From positions 248,001-312,000 of the forward strand of contig NZ_PENS01000001.1 of NCBI RefSeq assembly GCF_003144325.1: a stretch of 64,000 bases of DNA, in the 5' to 3' direction. The position numbers were made by a program, and so were the translations under genes. Every line of letters starts with the position of its first letter. The first letter of the stretch is position 1. Positions 38,864-49,797 of the stretch are shown here, in pieces. The DNA comes from Proteus terrae. Its GTDB lineage: Bacteria; Pseudomonadota; Gammaproteobacteria; Enterobacterales; Enterobacteriaceae. The notes under the pieces were generated by a model. It was not told the DNA's origin, did no database searches, and was given only the letters and a program-made list of their open reading frames with translations.

Positions 38864-39805
38864 TTATGACTCCGACCGCTGCGATAAAAAATCCCTAGCA
38901 GTAGCCACATCATCTGCGATTTGCTGCTTTAATGCATCCAATGATGCAAATCGCTGTTCATTACGTAATTTCTTTCGTAACACAACATCAATACGACGTC
39001 CATATAAATCCATATTAACGTCGATTAAATGAACTTCTAATTGTACGCCCTTCCCTTGTACAGTAGGACGACTTCCGATATTTGCCACACCAGGTAAAGG
39101 TGATTGATTATCTGATAAATAGACATCAACGGCATAAACGCCTTTAACGGGTGCAACTAAGCGTTTCATAGGAATATTGGCTGTCGGAAAACCAATAGTT
39201 CTACCTAATTCATTACCATGAACAACACGCCCACAAACACTGTAAGGATGTCCCAGTAGTGATTCAGCAAGGACTAAATCATCATTGAGTAACGCTTCTC
39301 GTACCGCAGTGCTACTGATACGCAATCCTTTATCGCAATAACTTTCGGTATTAGCGACTTCAAATCCATATCTTGCACCGGCTTGTTGTAAAAAGTGAAA
39401 ATCACCTTCACGGTTTTTGCCAAAGCGAAAATCATCGCCAATAGCAAGAAACTTCACCCCTAATTTATTCACCAATAGTGATGAAACAAACTCTTCTGGG
39501 GTTTGCGCTGCAAATTGTTTATCAAACTTGACACACAAAAGGTAATCAATACCACATTCAGCCAAATACTTTATCTTGTCTCGTAAGCGAGTCAGACGTG
39601 CTGGTGCCTTTTCTGGTAAAAAGAACTCAAGTGGTTGAGGCTCAAATGTCATCACAACAGTAGGTAATCCTCGCTGTGACGCTTCTTGCTTCAAATGTTT
39701 CAATAATGCCTGATGGCCTCTATGGACACCATCAAAATTCCCAATTGTCAGAACGCAACCGTGGTGTAGCGCTCTAATATTTTGTATACCGCGAATTAGC
39801 TCCAT
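38864..39805 (-). CDS. ribF: Bifunctional riboflavin kinase/FAD synthetase
   Basis: Turns riboflavin into FMN and then FAD. The 313 residues have an N-terminal nucleotidyltransferase domain (TIGNFDGVHRGH near residue 20 and ISSTAVREAL near residue 163) and a C-terminal riboflavin kinase domain (about residues 185-305, with GRTIGFPTANIP). It is the first gene of the ribF-ileS-lspA-fkpB-ispH string and is divergent from rpsT. Confidence 0.97.
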   Translation of the reverse strand: MELIRGIQNIRALHHGCVLTIGNFDGVHRGHQALLKHLKQEASQRGLPTVVMTFEPQPLEFFLPEKAPARLTRLRDKIKYLAECGIDYLLCVKFDKQFAAQTPEEFVSSLLVNKLGVKFLAIGDDFRFGKNREGDFHFLQQAGARYGFEVANTESYCDKGLRISSTAVREALLNDDLVLAESLLGHPYSVCGRVVHGNELGRTIGFPTANIPMKRLVAPVKGVYAVDVYLSDNQSPLPGVANIGSRPTVQGKGVQLEVHLIDVNMDLYGRRIDVVLRKKLRNEQRFASLDALKQQIADDVATARDFLSQRSES

Positions 39806-40235
39806 AACTGGCTCAATACCGTGGAAATTATTGGATTATACCTTGTCAAAGGCTTGAGAGTAACCCAATATATCAATGTTTATTGATGAGTAATATCTCG
39901 ACAAGTCGATTCACTGTTATTCTTAAATTTGATTGCTCACATCAAACAAAAATGGACTATCACTCACTTCTTGGTTATAAAACTGCATAAAATCCAGCAT
40001 AGATCCTATTAGAATCTATTATTTATTACTCATATACACGATTTTGATGATTTTTTCACTCAAAAGACTGTATTCTACCCGTCTTAACTGATAAAATCTT
40101 GCGCCATCACAACGAAACAAGTGTCGCGTACAACGACGCTAATTTTGTATAAATCCATTGACAAACTTAGGTTGAAAAGGCATATTCCTTCACCTTTGTA
40201 TTTGTCCTCGCTAGAATATATTTGGGAGTTGGAAC
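39806..40235. other. Divergent ribF/rpsT control region
   Basis: A 430-bp gap. The right end holds the rpsT promoter (40158-40186) and leader. The rest is AT-rich with no clear further element. Confidence 0.7.
40158..40186 (+). promoter_or_regulatory. Promoter of rpsT
   Basis: A perfect -35 box TTGACA (40158-40163), a 17-bp spacer and a -10-like CATATT (40181-40186). The start would be about 45 bp before the rpsT start codon. Confidence 0.7.
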
Positions 40236-40496
40236 TTGGCTAATATCAAATCAGCTAAGAAACGTGCGGTTCAGTCTGAAAAGCGTCGTCAGCACAACGC
40301 AAGCCGTCGTTCTATGATGCGTACTTACATCAAAAAAGTATACGCAGCAGTTGCTTCAGGTGATAAAGAAGCAGCACAAAAAGCATTTAATGACATGCAA
40401 CCACTTGTTGACCGTCAGGCAACTAAAGGCTTAATTCACAAGAATAAAGCTGCACGTCATAAAGCTAATCTGCAAGCACAAATCAAAGCAATGTAA
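40236..40496 (+). CDS. rpsT: Ribosomal protein S20
   Basis: Small-subunit protein S20, 86 residues, Lys/Arg-rich, matching E. coli S20 along its length ([20 protein letters not shown], then [20 protein letters not shown]). The start codon is TTG, as in E. coli, where it helps autoregulation of S20 translation. A ribosome site GGGAG precedes it. A strong terminator follows. Confidence 0.98.
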   Translation: MANIKSAKKRAVQSEKRRQHNASRRSMMRTYIKKVYAAVASGDKEAAQKAFNDMQPLVDRQATKGLIHKNKAARHKANLQAQIKAM

Positions 40497-40516
40497 TATT
40501 GCTTTCTTGTGTTATA

Positions 40517-40545
40517 AAAAACCGGCTTATGCCGGTTTTTTATTT
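40517..40545 (+). terminator. Terminator after rpsT
   Basis: Perfect 10-bp stem (AAAAACCGGC with GCCGGTTTTT) around TTAT, then TATTTT. It may serve nhaR on the other strand as well. Confidence 0.88.
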
Positions 40546-40568
40546 TCTGCTTTTTAATCACAATCCAC

Positions 40569-41489
40569 TTATGGGTTTGCAACACTCTTCTTGTCTCCAT
40601 TAAAAAGCTCTGAAAAATCCGTATTACAAACACGTTGAACGGCTGGATGTTGGATCATTCGCTCTGCAAAAATTGCATAGTACTCTTCTTTTACCGTATC
40701 AAGCATCCCAATCTCTTCGATATTACTATGAGCAAAAGTTTCATCGGTATACAGTGAAGGCGCCACAAAGATAGCATTATAATTTAAGCCAAATGCTTTC
40801 ATTAATGCCGCATCATCAAACTCACCCAATATTTCCACTTGAAGGTTTTTGTTACGTATCCATGTTAATAAATGGCGGCCTAACATATATCGACGACCCG
40901 GAATGAGGAGTTTTCGCTCTTCTAAACATTCAGGAAATGGTTTTTCAGGAAGAGGATGACTGCAAAAAAAGCTCATATTACATTCACCAAGCTTTACAGA
41001 GAACAGACCTTCTTGTTGTGACGAATCCACAGGGCAATCGGATAGGATCATATCCAGCTTATGCTGACTTAATTGTTCGAGTAATAATTCATGAGTCGAT
41101 TCAAAACAGCGCAGGTGGATTTGCTCATTATCAATCAAAGCTGTTTCTAATACGCGACTGACTAATTGTTTAGATAATGCATCCGCAACACCGACATCAA
41201 ACAGTAAGTTCGATTCACGGCTGTAGTTGACGATATCCAGCATTTCTTGGCTGAGCATAAACATTTTATCGGCATAACGAAAAATGAGTTGCCCCAGCTC
41301 TGAAGGAACTAACCCCCTTCCTTGGCGTTTAAATAGTTTGCCACCCAATCTTTCTTCTAATGCTTTAATTTGCCCTGTTATTGTCTGAGGTGTCAGATAC
41401 AGCGCTTGCGCTGCACCCACAACAGAGCCTTCTTTACACACATGCCAAAAATAATAAAGATGGTTAAAATTGAGATGTGACACCCGCAT
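40569..41489 (-). CDS. nhaR: LysR-family activator NhaR
   Basis: Sodium-responsive activator of nhaA. The 306 residues have an N-terminal winged helix ([20 protein letters not shown] and [18 protein letters not shown]) and a LysR-type effector domain; the match to E. coli NhaR is close ([28 protein letters not shown]). It lies downstream of nhaA on the same strand, as in E. coli, but a strong hairpin lies between them. Confidence 0.96.
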   Translation of the reverse strand: MRVSHLNFNHLYYFWHVCKEGSVVGAAQALYLTPQTITGQIKALEERLGGKLFKRQGRGLVPSELGQLIFRYADKMFMLSQEMLDIVNYSRESNLLFDVGVADALSKQLVSRVLETALIDNEQIHLRCFESTHELLLEQLSQHKLDMILSDCPVDSSQQEGLFSVKLGECNMSFFCSHPLPEKPFPECLEERKLLIPGRRYMLGRHLLTWIRNKNLQVEILGEFDDAALMKAFGLNYNAIFVAPSLYTDETFAHSNIEEIGMLDTVKEEYYAIFAERMIQHPAVQRVCNTDFSELFNGDKKSVANP

Positions 41490-41586
41490 AGTTATCTTCC
41501 TTTCAACTTCTGTGCTTCAAACACAGACTATTTAATAACGCATTAGTTTGCGATTGGCTTTCCTTGTATCCAATCCTCATAAAAAC

Positions 41587-41621
41587 ACCTACGGCACAAT
41601 ACATTGTATTGCACCGTAGGT
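41587..41621 (-). terminator. Hairpin/terminator between nhaA and nhaR
   Basis: Long inverted repeat with outer arms ACCTACGG and CCGTAGGT and inner arms CAATACA and TGTATTG. On the minus strand it is followed by GTGTTTTTA. It could end the nhaA message before nhaR. Confidence 0.7.
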
Positions 41622-41679
41622 TTAAATATATAGCTCGGTATTTATTGTGTTGAGAAACTCAAATCCGTAATAAATTTCC

Positions 41680-42858
41680 CTATATTGACTTCGTTTTTAA
41701 CTTCGGCAAAACAGAGCGAAGCAACAAATATCCCACAATAGCGGCTACCGTTGAACCTACTAAAATACCAAGCTTAGCGTAGGTATTATAAGCTTCATCC
41801 GCACCATCGAATGCTAATCCTGCTATAAAGATAGACATAGTAAAACCGATACCACATAGCACAGACACTGCAAATATTTGTTTAAGATTAATCGCATCTG
41901 GTAATTTTGCAATGCCTAGTTTTACCGAAATCCAACTAAAGAGGAAAATTCCAATCGGCTTACCTAAAAATAGACCTAACGCGATACCTAACGGTAAGGC
42001 AGACAACATGCCATCAAGCGTTACGCCATTTAAAGAAACCCCTGCGTTGCTAAATGCGAACAGCGGTAAAATAAAATAGGCAACCCAAGGGTGCAACACA
42101 TGCTCTAATTCTTCAGAAGGAGAATCCCCTTCTTTATTTCTTAATGGGATAAGGAATCCAACAATCACACCTGCAATCGTTGCATGAATACCTGATTTTA
42201 AAATACACACCCATAAGATGAACCCAAGAATTAAATAAGCAGCCGTATTACCCACTTTACGCCAGTTCATTACACCCAGAGCAATCACTATCAACCCTGC
42301 CAAAGCGAGAGGTATTAGTGCAATACTCTTTGAATAAAAAAGCGCAATAATAACGATTACACCTAAGTCATCAATAATAGCTAATGCTAATAAGAAGACT
42401 TTTAGCTCAACAGGAACACGCTTGCCAAGTAACGCCATAACACCCAGTGCAAAAGCAATGTCTGTTGCTGCAGGAATTGCCCACCCCTGCTGTCCAATGG
42501 CATCAGTACTATTGAACATCAAATAAACCAATGCTGGAGCTAACATGCCCCCCACTGCGGCTATTGCAGGGAAAATAGCTCTATCACGCTGAGCCAAAGA
42601 GCCTTCTTTTAATTCACGTTTAACTTCTAATCCTACCACTAAGAAAAAGATCGCCATTAAGGCATCGTTTACCCAAAGTAATAATGGCTTATCAAGTTCG
42701 AAAGCACCGAATTTGATCATAATAGGAATAGATAAAAACTCATTATACAAAGCACTTAGAGGTGTATTCGCCATAATCAATGCGATAATAGCAGCAATAA
42801 TCAGAAGAATACCGCCTGATGCCTCTAATCTCAAAAATTGTCTAATAATTGCCGTCAT
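41680..42858 (-). CDS. nhaA: Na+/H+ antiporter NhaA
   Basis: Inner-membrane antiporter that exports Na+ in exchange for protons, important at high pH and salt. The 392 residues have about 12 membrane segments. The key aspartates are visible in [17 protein letters not shown]-like [11 protein letters not shown] (about residue 133) and [17 protein letters not shown] (about residues 157-173). The start ATG has a GAGG ribosome site. It is followed by nhaR. Confidence 0.97.
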   Translation of the reverse strand: MTAIIRQFLRLEASGGILLIIAAIIALIMANTPLSALYNEFLSIPIMIKFGAFELDKPLLLWVNDALMAIFFLVVGLEVKRELKEGSLAQRDRAIFPAIAAVGGMLAPALVYLMFNSTDAIGQQGWAIPAATDIAFALGVMALLGKRVPVELKVFLLALAIIDDLGVIVIIALFYSKSIALIPLALAGLIVIALGVMNWRKVGNTAAYLILGFILWVCILKSGIHATIAGVIVGFLIPLRNKEGDSPSEELEHVLHPWVAYFILPLFAFSNAGVSLNGVTLDGMLSALPLGIALGLFLGKPIGIFLFSWISVKLGIAKLPDAINLKQIFAVSVLCGIGFTMSIFIAGLAFDGADEAYNTYAKLGILVGSTVAAIVGYLLLRSVLPKLKTKSI

Positions 42859-43298
42859 AATATTAACCTCGAAATCTCTAATCTTGTTAATAATATGCTA
42901 ATCATGAATTCGTAAAAAACAGATTATTTATGGATAATAACTCGGATTATTCGATTAATGAAAGAAATATCAAGAAAAATAGGATGAATAATATCAATTT
43001 ATCAACACGTTCCTTCAGTGATATAAAAATTGGAATAATTTAAAAAATCAAAGTCAACACATTGAATAAAAAGATTATTTTTTATAAATAAGTAAAAACA
43101 AGCCTCTTTTTTGATAATTACCTACAATCGATAAAATAGGTCAAACATATCAATTTTCATTACTGAAAATAATCTAGCTCTGTTTCCTCACGCTTTAAAT
43201 AATCTCAGATGATAAAAAATAGTGACGTATCCACTCGTTAACCATTGTGTTATTGTTTTATAAAAAATTACCCTTTCCATATTAAGGTTTTTATCAAT
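42859..43298. other. nhaA/EamA divergent gap
   Basis: About 440 bp of AT-rich sequence between divergently read genes. No distinct operator or structured element was recognised, although NhaR sites would be expected near nhaA. Confidence 0.6.
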
Positions 43299-44144
43299 AT
43301 GTCGATTACTGTTTTTATTGCCGTTTTATTTGCTGCTATCTTTCATGCATGTTGGAACGCATTGGTTAAAGTAGGCAGTGATCGATTTTTAGGGATCTCG
43401 TTACTGACTTTCTTTTCTGGTGTTGTAACACTACCCGCCCTGTTTTGGGTTGGGTTACCTGATGTTGGTGCATGGAAATGGCTTGTCCTTTCTGTTTTAT
43501 TTCATATTGGTTATACACTCTCTTTAAGCCGTTGTTATACCTTGGCTGACTTTAATCAGATTTATCCTATCTCTCGTGGTAGTGCGCCATTAATGACCGC
43601 TTTTCTTGGCTTCTTTCTCTTCCATGAAACACTACCCATAGCTGGCTTGCTAGGTATTTTATTTATCATTTTGGGTATTATCCTTATCTCACGCAGTAGG
43701 AAAATAGCAGAGTTTAATTTACGTAAAGATGCACTCTTTTTTGCGCTGCTTACCGCATTATTTACCGCAAGCTATACCCTGTCTGATGGTAATGGCTCTC
43801 GTGTAGGTGAAACACCTTTTGCTTATATTTTATGGCTCTTCTTTTTAAATGGTGTTGCAATGTATTTACTTGCTTGGCTTCGTTATCGCCAACATTTAAA
43901 AGCCAAAATAAAAGATTATTGGAAACCCGCATTTTTAGGTGGGATCATGCAATTGGTAAGCTATGGCATTGTGATATGGGCGATGAGTCATGCTTCAATC
44001 GTACTTGTGGCTGCTTTAAGAGAAACCAGCGTGTTATTCGCCATGATCTTATCTGTTTATCTGTTAAAAGAGCAATTTAATCGTAAACAACTATTAGCGT
44101 GTTTAGTGATTTTAGCGGGTATTGTTGCCATCAAGATAGGGTAA
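43299..44144 (+). CDS. EamA/DMT-superfamily transporter
   Basis: Integral membrane protein of 281 residues with about ten hydrophobic segments in two EamA-type halves (about residues 3-135 and 145-280). The conserved region ending the first half is FLFHETLPIAGLLGILFIILGI, matched in the second half by YLLKEQFNRKQLLACLVILAG. The substrate is unknown; DMT members export metabolites or drugs. The ATG at 43299 is preferred over a longer frame because AAGG precedes it and the membrane segment starts directly after it. It is absent from this place in E. coli and lies between dnaJ and nhaA, where E. coli has hokC and insertion sequences. Confidence 0.85.
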   Translation: MSITVFIAVLFAAIFHACWNALVKVGSDRFLGISLLTFFSGVVTLPALFWVGLPDVGAWKWLVLSVLFHIGYTLSLSRCYTLADFNQIYPISRGSAPLMTAFLGFFLFHETLPIAGLLGILFIILGIILISRSRKIAEFNLRKDALFFALLTALFTASYTLSDGNGSRVGETPFAYILWLFFLNGVAMYLLAWLRYRQHLKAKIKDYWKPAFLGGIMQLVSYGIVIWAMSHASIVLVAALRETSVLFAMILSVYLLKEQFNRKQLLACLVILAGIVAIKIG

Positions 44145-44168
44145 ATATGAAATACCCTTCAAATAAAA

Positions 44169-44201
44169 AAAGCCTGATGACAGTCTTTATCATCAGGCTT
44201 T
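44169..44201. terminator. Bidirectional terminator between the EamA gene and dnaJ
   Basis: Perfect 12-bp stem (AAAGCCTGATGA with TCATCAGGCTTT) with A- and T-rich flanks. It lies between two convergent genes. Confidence 0.88.
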
Positions 44202-44221
44202 CTTGAAGGTGATAAGAAAAA

Positions 44222-45361
44222 TTATTTGGTTAAATCATCAAAGAATTTTTTCACACCATCTAAGAAACTTTTAGAGCGAGGAGTGTTTTTCTCACCACTC
44301 TTGCCACCGAATGATTCACCCAGTTGTTGCATTAACTCTTTTTGTTTCTCATTGAGTTTAACAGGTGTTTCAACTACAACGCGACACATTAAGTCACCAA
44401 TACTGCTACTGCGTACTGATTTAACACCTTTGCCTTTCATGCGGAACATTTTACCAGTTTGTGTTTCTGCTGGAATTTTAAGTTTTACACGGCCATCAAG
44501 TGTTGGGACTTCAATTTCACCGCCCAAAGCAGCAATAGCGAAGTTAATAGGCACTTCACAATAAAGGTTATTGCCATCACGTTCAAAAATATGATGCTGG
44601 CGAACATGAACCTGTACGTATAAATCGCCTGCTGGTGCACCATTTTCACCGGCTTCACCTTCGCCGCTTAAGCGAATACGGTCGCCTGTATCAACACCGG
44701 CTGGAATTTTGACAGACAACGTTTTAGAGCGTTCAACACGACCATCACCATGACATTTAGAGCAAGGCTCTTTAATCACTTTACCGCGGCCATGACAAGT
44801 TGGACATGCCTGCTGTACAGTGAAGAAACCTTGACGTAAATGAACCTGACCAGCACCATGACAAGTAGAACATGTTTCTGCTGATGTGCCTTCTTTAGCA
44901 CCACTACCATGGCATTTGTCGCATGTTTCTAGTGTAGGTATACGAATTTCTTTAGCAACACCACGAACCGCTTCTTCTAGAGTTAGATCCATGTTGTATT
45001 GTAAGTCAGAGCCACGCGCTGCGCGTTGTTGACGACGACCACCACCAAAAATATCGCCAAATACATCACCAAAGATATCACCAAAGTCAGCGCCACCACC
45101 GAAGCCGCCACCGCCTTGACCACCAAATCCACCTTGTTCAAATGCCGCATGACCATATTGATCATAAGCAGCACGCTTTTGAGCATCACTTAAGATCTCA
45201 TAGGCTTCTTTGATTTCTTTGAATTTTACTTCTGATTCTTTATCACCTTGATTTCGGTCTGGGTGATATTTCATTGCTAAACGCTTATATGCACGTTTAA
45301 TTTCTTTTTCGTCGGCAGTTTTACTTAAACCGAGTACTTCGTAAAAATCTCTTTTCGCCAT
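44222..45361 (-). CDS. dnaJ: Chaperone DnaJ (Hsp40)
   Basis: Co-chaperone that delivers substrates to DnaK and stimulates its ATPase. The 379 residues comprise the J domain with KYHPDRN (HPD at about residues 33-35), a Gly/Phe-rich linker (about 76-105), the zinc domain with four CxxCxGxG repeats (about 147-210) and the C-terminal substrate-binding domains. It follows dnaK after about 105 bp that hold a strong hairpin. Confidence 0.98.
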   Translation of the reverse strand: MAKRDFYEVLGLSKTADEKEIKRAYKRLAMKYHPDRNQGDKESEVKFKEIKEAYEILSDAQKRAAYDQYGHAAFEQGGFGGQGGGGFGGGADFGDIFGDVFGDIFGGGRRQQRAARGSDLQYNMDLTLEEAVRGVAKEIRIPTLETCDKCHGSGAKEGTSAETCSTCHGAGQVHLRQGFFTVQQACPTCHGRGKVIKEPCSKCHGDGRVERSKTLSVKIPAGVDTGDRIRLSGEGEAGENGAPAGDLYVQVHVRQHHIFERDGNNLYCEVPINFAIAALGGEIEVPTLDGRVKLKIPAETQTGKMFRMKGKGVKSVRSSSIGDLMCRVVVETPVKLNEKQKELMQQLGESFGGKSGEKNTPRSKSFLDGVKKFFDDLTK

Positions 45362-45384
45362 TCTAGATTACCCTTGACATAAGC

Positions 45385-45416
45385 ACACGGGCGTTGAGTT
45401 TCCTCGACGCCCGTGT
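45385..45416. repeat. G/C-rich hairpin between dnaK and dnaJ
   Basis: Perfect outer arms ACACGGGCGT and ACGCCCGTGT, with further pairing toward a GAAA-type loop on the minus strand. There is no T tract, so it is more likely an mRNA stability or processing element that sets the DnaK/DnaJ ratio than a terminator. Confidence 0.6.
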
Positions 45417-45466
45417 TCGGTATCAGTAACTATTCACAGGTGAGTTACCGCGGCCCGTTAAGGGCA

Positions 45467-47392
45467 TTATTTCTTGTCTTTGCCGTCAACTTCTTCAAAT
45501 TCTGCATCGACAACATCGTCATCTTTCTTTGCACTCGCATCAGCACCAGCGGTATTACCTGCTGCGCCAGCTTGAGCTTGTTGTTGTGCGATTTCTAGCA
45601 GTTTTTCAGAAGCTTCAACTAATGTTTTAATTTTTGCTTCAATCGCGTCTTTATCTTCGCCTTTAGAAGCAATTTCTAACTCGCTTACCGCTTTTTCGAT
45701 AGCTTCTTTATCGTTCGCTGGTAATTTATCGCCCGCTTCTTCAATTTGTTTACGAGTACCGTGAACTAATTGGTCAGCTTGGTTACGAGTTTGTACTAAT
45801 TCTTCAAACTTACGGTCAGCTTCTGCGTTTGCTTCTGCATCACGAACCATTTTTTGGATTTCATCTTCATTTAAACCAGAAGAAGCTTTGATTGTGATGT
45901 TTTGCTCACGGCCACTGTTTTTATCTTTCGCTGATACATGCAGGATACCATCAGCATCGATATCAAAAGTAACTTCGATTTGTGGCATACCGCGTGGTGC
46001 CGCTTGAATACCATCTAAGTTAAACTGACCCAGTGATTTGTTATCACTTGCGCGTTTACGTTCACCCTGTAATACGTGAATAGTTACAGCGGATTGGTTA
46101 TCTTCTGCAGTAGAGAATACTTGGCTATGTTTAGTTGGGATTGTGGTATTTTTTCCGATCAGGGAAGTCATTACACCACCCATTGTTTCGATACCTAAAG
46201 ACAGTGGTGTTACGTCAAGTAACAGAACGTCTTTAACATCACCTGCTAATACACCACCTTGAACAGCCGCACCCATTGCAACAGCTTCATCTGGGTTAAC
46301 ATCTTTACGAGGTTCTTTACCAAAGAAATCAGCAACGGTTTTTTGAACCATTGGCATACGAGTTTGACCACCAACCAGAATAACGTCGTTAACTTCGCTA
46401 ACTTTCAGGCCGGCATCTTCTAATGCAACACGTACTGGTTCCATTGAACGTTTAACTAAATCTTCAACTAAAGATTCCAGTTTTGCACGAGTTACTTTGA
46501 TATTTAAGTGTTTAGGGCCAGTCGCATCTGCAGTGACATATGGCAAGTTAACATCTGTTTGTTGTGCAGAAGATAATTCGATTTTCGCTTTTTCTGCTGC
46601 TTCTTTCAGACGTTGCATTGCTAATGGATCGTTACGCAGATCAATGCCTTGCTCTTTCTTAAACTCATCAACTAAGTAGTTAATTAAACGGCTATCGAAG
46701 TCTTCACCACCTAAGTGAGTATCACCATTGGTTGACAGAACTTCATAGGTTTTTTCGCCATCGACTTCATCAATTTCGATGATAGAGATATCGAATGTAC
46801 CACCACCTAAGTCGTAAACTGCGATAGTACGGTTGCCCACTTCACGATCTAAACCGTAAGCCAGAGCAGCCGCTGTTGGTTCGTTAATAATACGTTTAAC
46901 GTCAAGACCTGCGATACGACCAGCATCTTTAGTTGCTTGACGTTGAGCATCGTTAAAGTAAGCAGGAACAGTAATAACTGCTTCAGTAACAGCTTCACCT
47001 AAATAGTCTTCTGCTGTTTTCTTCATTTTTTTCAGGACTTCAGCAGATACTTGTGGTGGAGCCATTTTATCGTTACGCGCTTCAATCCAAGCATCACCGT
47101 TATCAGCTTTTACAATTTTGTAAGGCATGATAGCAACGTCACGCTGAACTTCATCATCTTCAAAGCGACGACCAATTAAACGTTTGATGGCAAATAAAGT
47201 ATTTTGTGGGTTAGTCACTGCCTGACGTTTTGCAGGTTGACCAACTAAGATTTCACCATCTTGTGCATAAGCAACGATTGAAGGAGTAGTACGATCGCCC
47301 TCACTGTTTTCGATAACCCGGGCATTTTTGCCATCCATTACAGCAACACAAGAGTTAGTTGTACCCAGGTCAATACCAATAATTTTACCCAT
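45467..47392 (-). CDS. dnaK: Chaperone DnaK (Hsp70)
   Basis: Main Hsp70 chaperone. The 641 residues comprise the ATPase domain ([13 protein letters not shown] at residue 5; [12 protein letters not shown] near residue 195), the linker [15 protein letters not shown] (about residue 388) and the substrate-binding domain with a C-terminal lid ending in an acidic tail ([11 protein letters not shown]). It is followed by dnaJ. A sigma-32 promoter lies about 150 bp upstream. Confidence 0.98.
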   Translation of the reverse strand: MGKIIGIDLGTTNSCVAVMDGKNARVIENSEGDRTTPSIVAYAQDGEILVGQPAKRQAVTNPQNTLFAIKRLIGRRFEDDEVQRDVAIMPYKIVKADNGDAWIEARNDKMAPPQVSAEVLKKMKKTAEDYLGEAVTEAVITVPAYFNDAQRQATKDAGRIAGLDVKRIINEPTAAALAYGLDREVGNRTIAVYDLGGGTFDISIIEIDEVDGEKTYEVLSTNGDTHLGGEDFDSRLINYLVDEFKKEQGIDLRNDPLAMQRLKEAAEKAKIELSSAQQTDVNLPYVTADATGPKHLNIKVTRAKLESLVEDLVKRSMEPVRVALEDAGLKVSEVNDVILVGGQTRMPMVQKTVADFFGKEPRKDVNPDEAVAMGAAVQGGVLAGDVKDVLLLDVTPLSLGIETMGGVMTSLIGKNTTIPTKHSQVFSTAEDNQSAVTIHVLQGERKRASDNKSLGQFNLDGIQAAPRGMPQIEVTFDIDADGILHVSAKDKNSGREQNITIKASSGLNEDEIQKMVRDAEANAEADRKFEELVQTRNQADQLVHGTRKQIEEAGDKLPANDKEAIEKAVSELEIASKGEDKDAIEAKIKTLVEASEKLLEIAQQQAQAGAAGNTAGADASAKKDDDVVDAEFEEVDGKDKK

Positions 47393-47875
47393 TTAAACGC
47401 CTCCAAAGAGAATTCTTTATCAATTTGACTACCAATCTATATGCGGATGAATATTCATTTTTCAAGTCACAAATTAATAGACTTAACAATATCATCTCGA
47501 AGCGGATATAAAATCAACGCAACTCAATAGTGGTAATTGCAGTTGAAAAGAAGATGGGGTCATAAATACATTCATCAAGGGGAATAATGAAAAAAAATGC
47601 AAAAAATGCGAAAATTTTGTGTCTGAGAATAAAGGAAGGATTAAAAGTTGTTATTTTTCATAACGTTAGTTCAATCACAAATAGCATTATGATTTATCTG
47701 AAATGCTTTTTTAAGTCTAGGCTTAAAATAAAAACATAATCAATTGAAAAATAACATCTTTTAATTTTCACAATAAAAATATCAAATAAATATAAGGTTA
47801 CCTTTGCGTTATCCAAACTGAGTCAGAACATTTCCTAGCCAGAAGTGTGATGACAAAAATAACCTTTTACATTAT
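47393..47875. other. dnaK upstream region
   Basis: A 483-bp gap between mog and dnaK. It carries the heat-shock promoter (47551-47582) and a leader of about 150 nt. The rest is AT-rich with no further element recognised. The satP (yaaH) gene found near here in E. coli is missing. Confidence 0.7.
47551..47582 (-). promoter_or_regulatory. Sigma-32 heat-shock promoter of dnaK
   Basis: On the minus strand, CCCCTTGATG (47573-47582) and CCCCATCTT (47551-47559) with a 13-base spacer match the sigma-32 consensus. They closely resemble E. coli dnaK P1. Confidence 0.88.
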
Positions 47876-48463
47876 TTATGCTGAAGTAGAACGGCGAGCT
47901 GATTTAGGTCTAAAGGCTGCAACGATAGCTTCATTTGTTTCGACATAAGGACCATCAAGCAGTTGAATACAGTACGGTACACTGGCAAAAATACCGCTAA
48001 CAATTACATTGCCGTCATTATCTTTTAACCCTTCCAACGTTTCTGCGATAGCTTTAGGTTGCCCCGGCAGATTTAGAATTAACGCTTGGTTACGGATAAC
48101 ACCAACTTGGCGAGATAAAATAGCCGTAGGCACAAATTTCAGACTAATTTGGCGCATTTGTTCACCAAAGCCTGGCATTTCTCTGTCTGCAATAGCCAAT
48201 GTAGCATCAGGAGTAACATCACGGCGAGCAGGCCCGGTTCCCCCTGTTGTTAACACTAAATGACAGCCAACTTCATCAACAAGTTCACACAGTGTTTGTT
48301 CAATCATGAGTTGTTCGTCAGGAATTAAACGTGATTCGATATGAAAAGGCGTTGTTAATGCAGCTTTTAGCCAAGCTTCTAAAGCGGGTAAGCCTTTATC
48401 TTCATAAACCCCACTTGATGCGCGATCAGAAACAGAAACTAACCCTATGCGTAATTCGTTCAT
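47876..48463 (-). CDS. mog: Molybdopterin adenylyltransferase Mog
   Basis: Adenylylates molybdopterin before molybdenum insertion during molybdenum-cofactor synthesis. The 195 residues equal the E. coli length. Motifs include VSVSDRASSGVYEDKG (about residue 8), TTGGTGPARRDVTPDAT (about residue 72) and LNLPGQPKA (about residue 140). The ATG at 48463 is chosen over an in-frame TTG 12 bp upstream because GAGG is well spaced and the E. coli protein starts at this point (MNxLRIGLVS). Confidence 0.96.
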   Translation of the reverse strand: MNELRIGLVSVSDRASSGVYEDKGLPALEAWLKAALTTPFHIESRLIPDEQLMIEQTLCELVDEVGCHLVLTTGGTGPARRDVTPDATLAIADREMPGFGEQMRQISLKFVPTAILSRQVGVIRNQALILNLPGQPKAIAETLEGLKDNDGNVIVSGIFASVPYCIQLLDGPYVETNEAIVAAFRPKSARRSTSA

Positions 48464-48634
48464 ATCAAACCTCAATTAATCAATAACCATCTAACTTGCG
48501 CGCAGATATTACCATGAGAACACAAGAGAATTAAAAGGAATCTCAATATATTACTGATATTTAATATTTGATTATTGAGAATAGATAATAAAGAAATGAT
48601 AACAATCTATTTTTATTTAGCTTTAACTAAAAAT

Positions 48635-48662
48635 AAGAAAGGGAGCATAAGCTCCCTTTCTT
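48635..48662. terminator. Terminator after the Sel1-repeat gene
   Basis: Perfect 12-bp stem (AAGAAAGGGAGC with GCTCCCTTTCTT) around ATAA, 26 bp past the stop, with T-rich flanks on both strands. Confidence 0.85.
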
Positions 48663-48687
48663 TAATCTTGAATAATATTAATTAATA

Positions 48688-49671
48688 TTACTCATCAATA
48701 TATTTAGCAATATAAGAAGCTGCCAATTTTTTTGCTTCAGCTAATTGTGCTGCATTTAATGCACGAGCAGTACGTTTTAACATAGCTTCATCACCATCAC
48801 CATTTTCAACAGCAACAGAGAACCATGCATAAGCTTCTTTCAGATCACGTTTAACGCCTTTACCATAGTAATAGTTTAAAGCTAAGTTATTTTGTGCCAG
48901 ACCATTACCTTGTATAGCTGATTTTTTATACCATTCAACCGCTTTACGCGCGTCCTTAGCGACGCCATCGCCTTCATCGTACATTACGCCTAAGTTATTT
49001 TGCGCATCACGATTACCTTGGTTTGCTGCTTTGGTATACCAAAAAACTGCTTTAGTGCCATTACGTTCTACACCTTCACCGTCATCATAAGAAACAGCAA
49101 GGTTATATTGTGCGTCAGCATGGCCTTGTTCTGCTGCTTTGATATACCAAACTACAGCTTTTTCATGATCTTGTGCTACACCGATACCTTCATCATAAGA
49201 GATACCAAGGTTGTATTGTGCATCACTATCACCTTGCTCACCGGCTTTAGTATACCAATACACTGCTTTCTCATGATCTTGCTCTACGCCATCACCATCA
49301 TCATAAGAAACAGCAAGATTGTATTGGGCTAAAGAGACACCTTGAACAGCCGCTTTGTTATACCAATAAACTGCTTTTTCTGCATCACGGTCGATATCAT
49401 CACTCATGTCATACATAAGTGCTAAATTTAACTGTGCTTCAGCGTGACCTTGCTCTGCCGCTTTGGTATACCACTCCAGTGCTTTTTGTGCATCCTGCTC
49501 AACACCTTCGCCGTTCTCATATTTTATGCCCAATTGATACTGAGATGCTGAATTTCCACTTTCAGCACTTTTTTCAATTGCAGGTAAAGAGAATGCGGTT
49601 TTGCTTTCTGCCATTGCAGCGCCACTAAAAAATAACGATGCAAATACCGTTGCCAAGACAATCTTTTTCAT
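48688..49671 (-). CDS. Secreted/periplasmic Sel1-repeat protein
   Basis: A 327-residue protein with a signal peptide (cut near SGAAMA-ESK, residue 21). It has seven consecutive 36-residue Sel1 repeats (about residues 41-292), of the pattern AQYNLxxxYDxGxGVxxDxxKAVxWYxKAAEQG. Sel1 repeats form TPR-like solenoids that bind other proteins. The function here is unknown; no catalytic domain is visible. The repeats are unusually acidic (DDGDG, DEGIG). It is inserted between talB and mog, which are adjacent in E. coli. Confidence 0.88.
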   Translation of the reverse strand: MKKIVLATVFASLFFSGAAMAESKTAFSLPAIEKSAESGNSASQYQLGIKYENGEGVEQDAQKALEWYTKAAEQGHAEAQLNLALMYDMSDDIDRDAEKAVYWYNKAAVQGVSLAQYNLAVSYDDGDGVEQDHEKAVYWYTKAGEQGDSDAQYNLGISYDEGIGVAQDHEKAVVWYIKAAEQGHADAQYNLAVSYDDGEGVERNGTKAVFWYTKAANQGNRDAQNNLGVMYDEGDGVAKDARKAVEWYKKSAIQGNGLAQNNLALNYYYGKGVKRDLKEAYAWFSVAVENGDGDEAMLKRTARALNAAQLAEAKKLAASYIAKYIDE

Positions 49672-49797
49672 AATTCACCAATAATAAATAGAGTATTTTA
49701 ATAATATATTTTTATAATTATTACCGGATAAATAATATATTCCAATCAATTTAATCTTAAAATTTACTTAAATGTTATTTTGAGAGAAAAAAAATGA

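Noticed and set aside
40937-41161. Plus-strand frame of 74 codons opposite nhaR
   Set aside because: Antisense shadow of a well-matched LysR gene.
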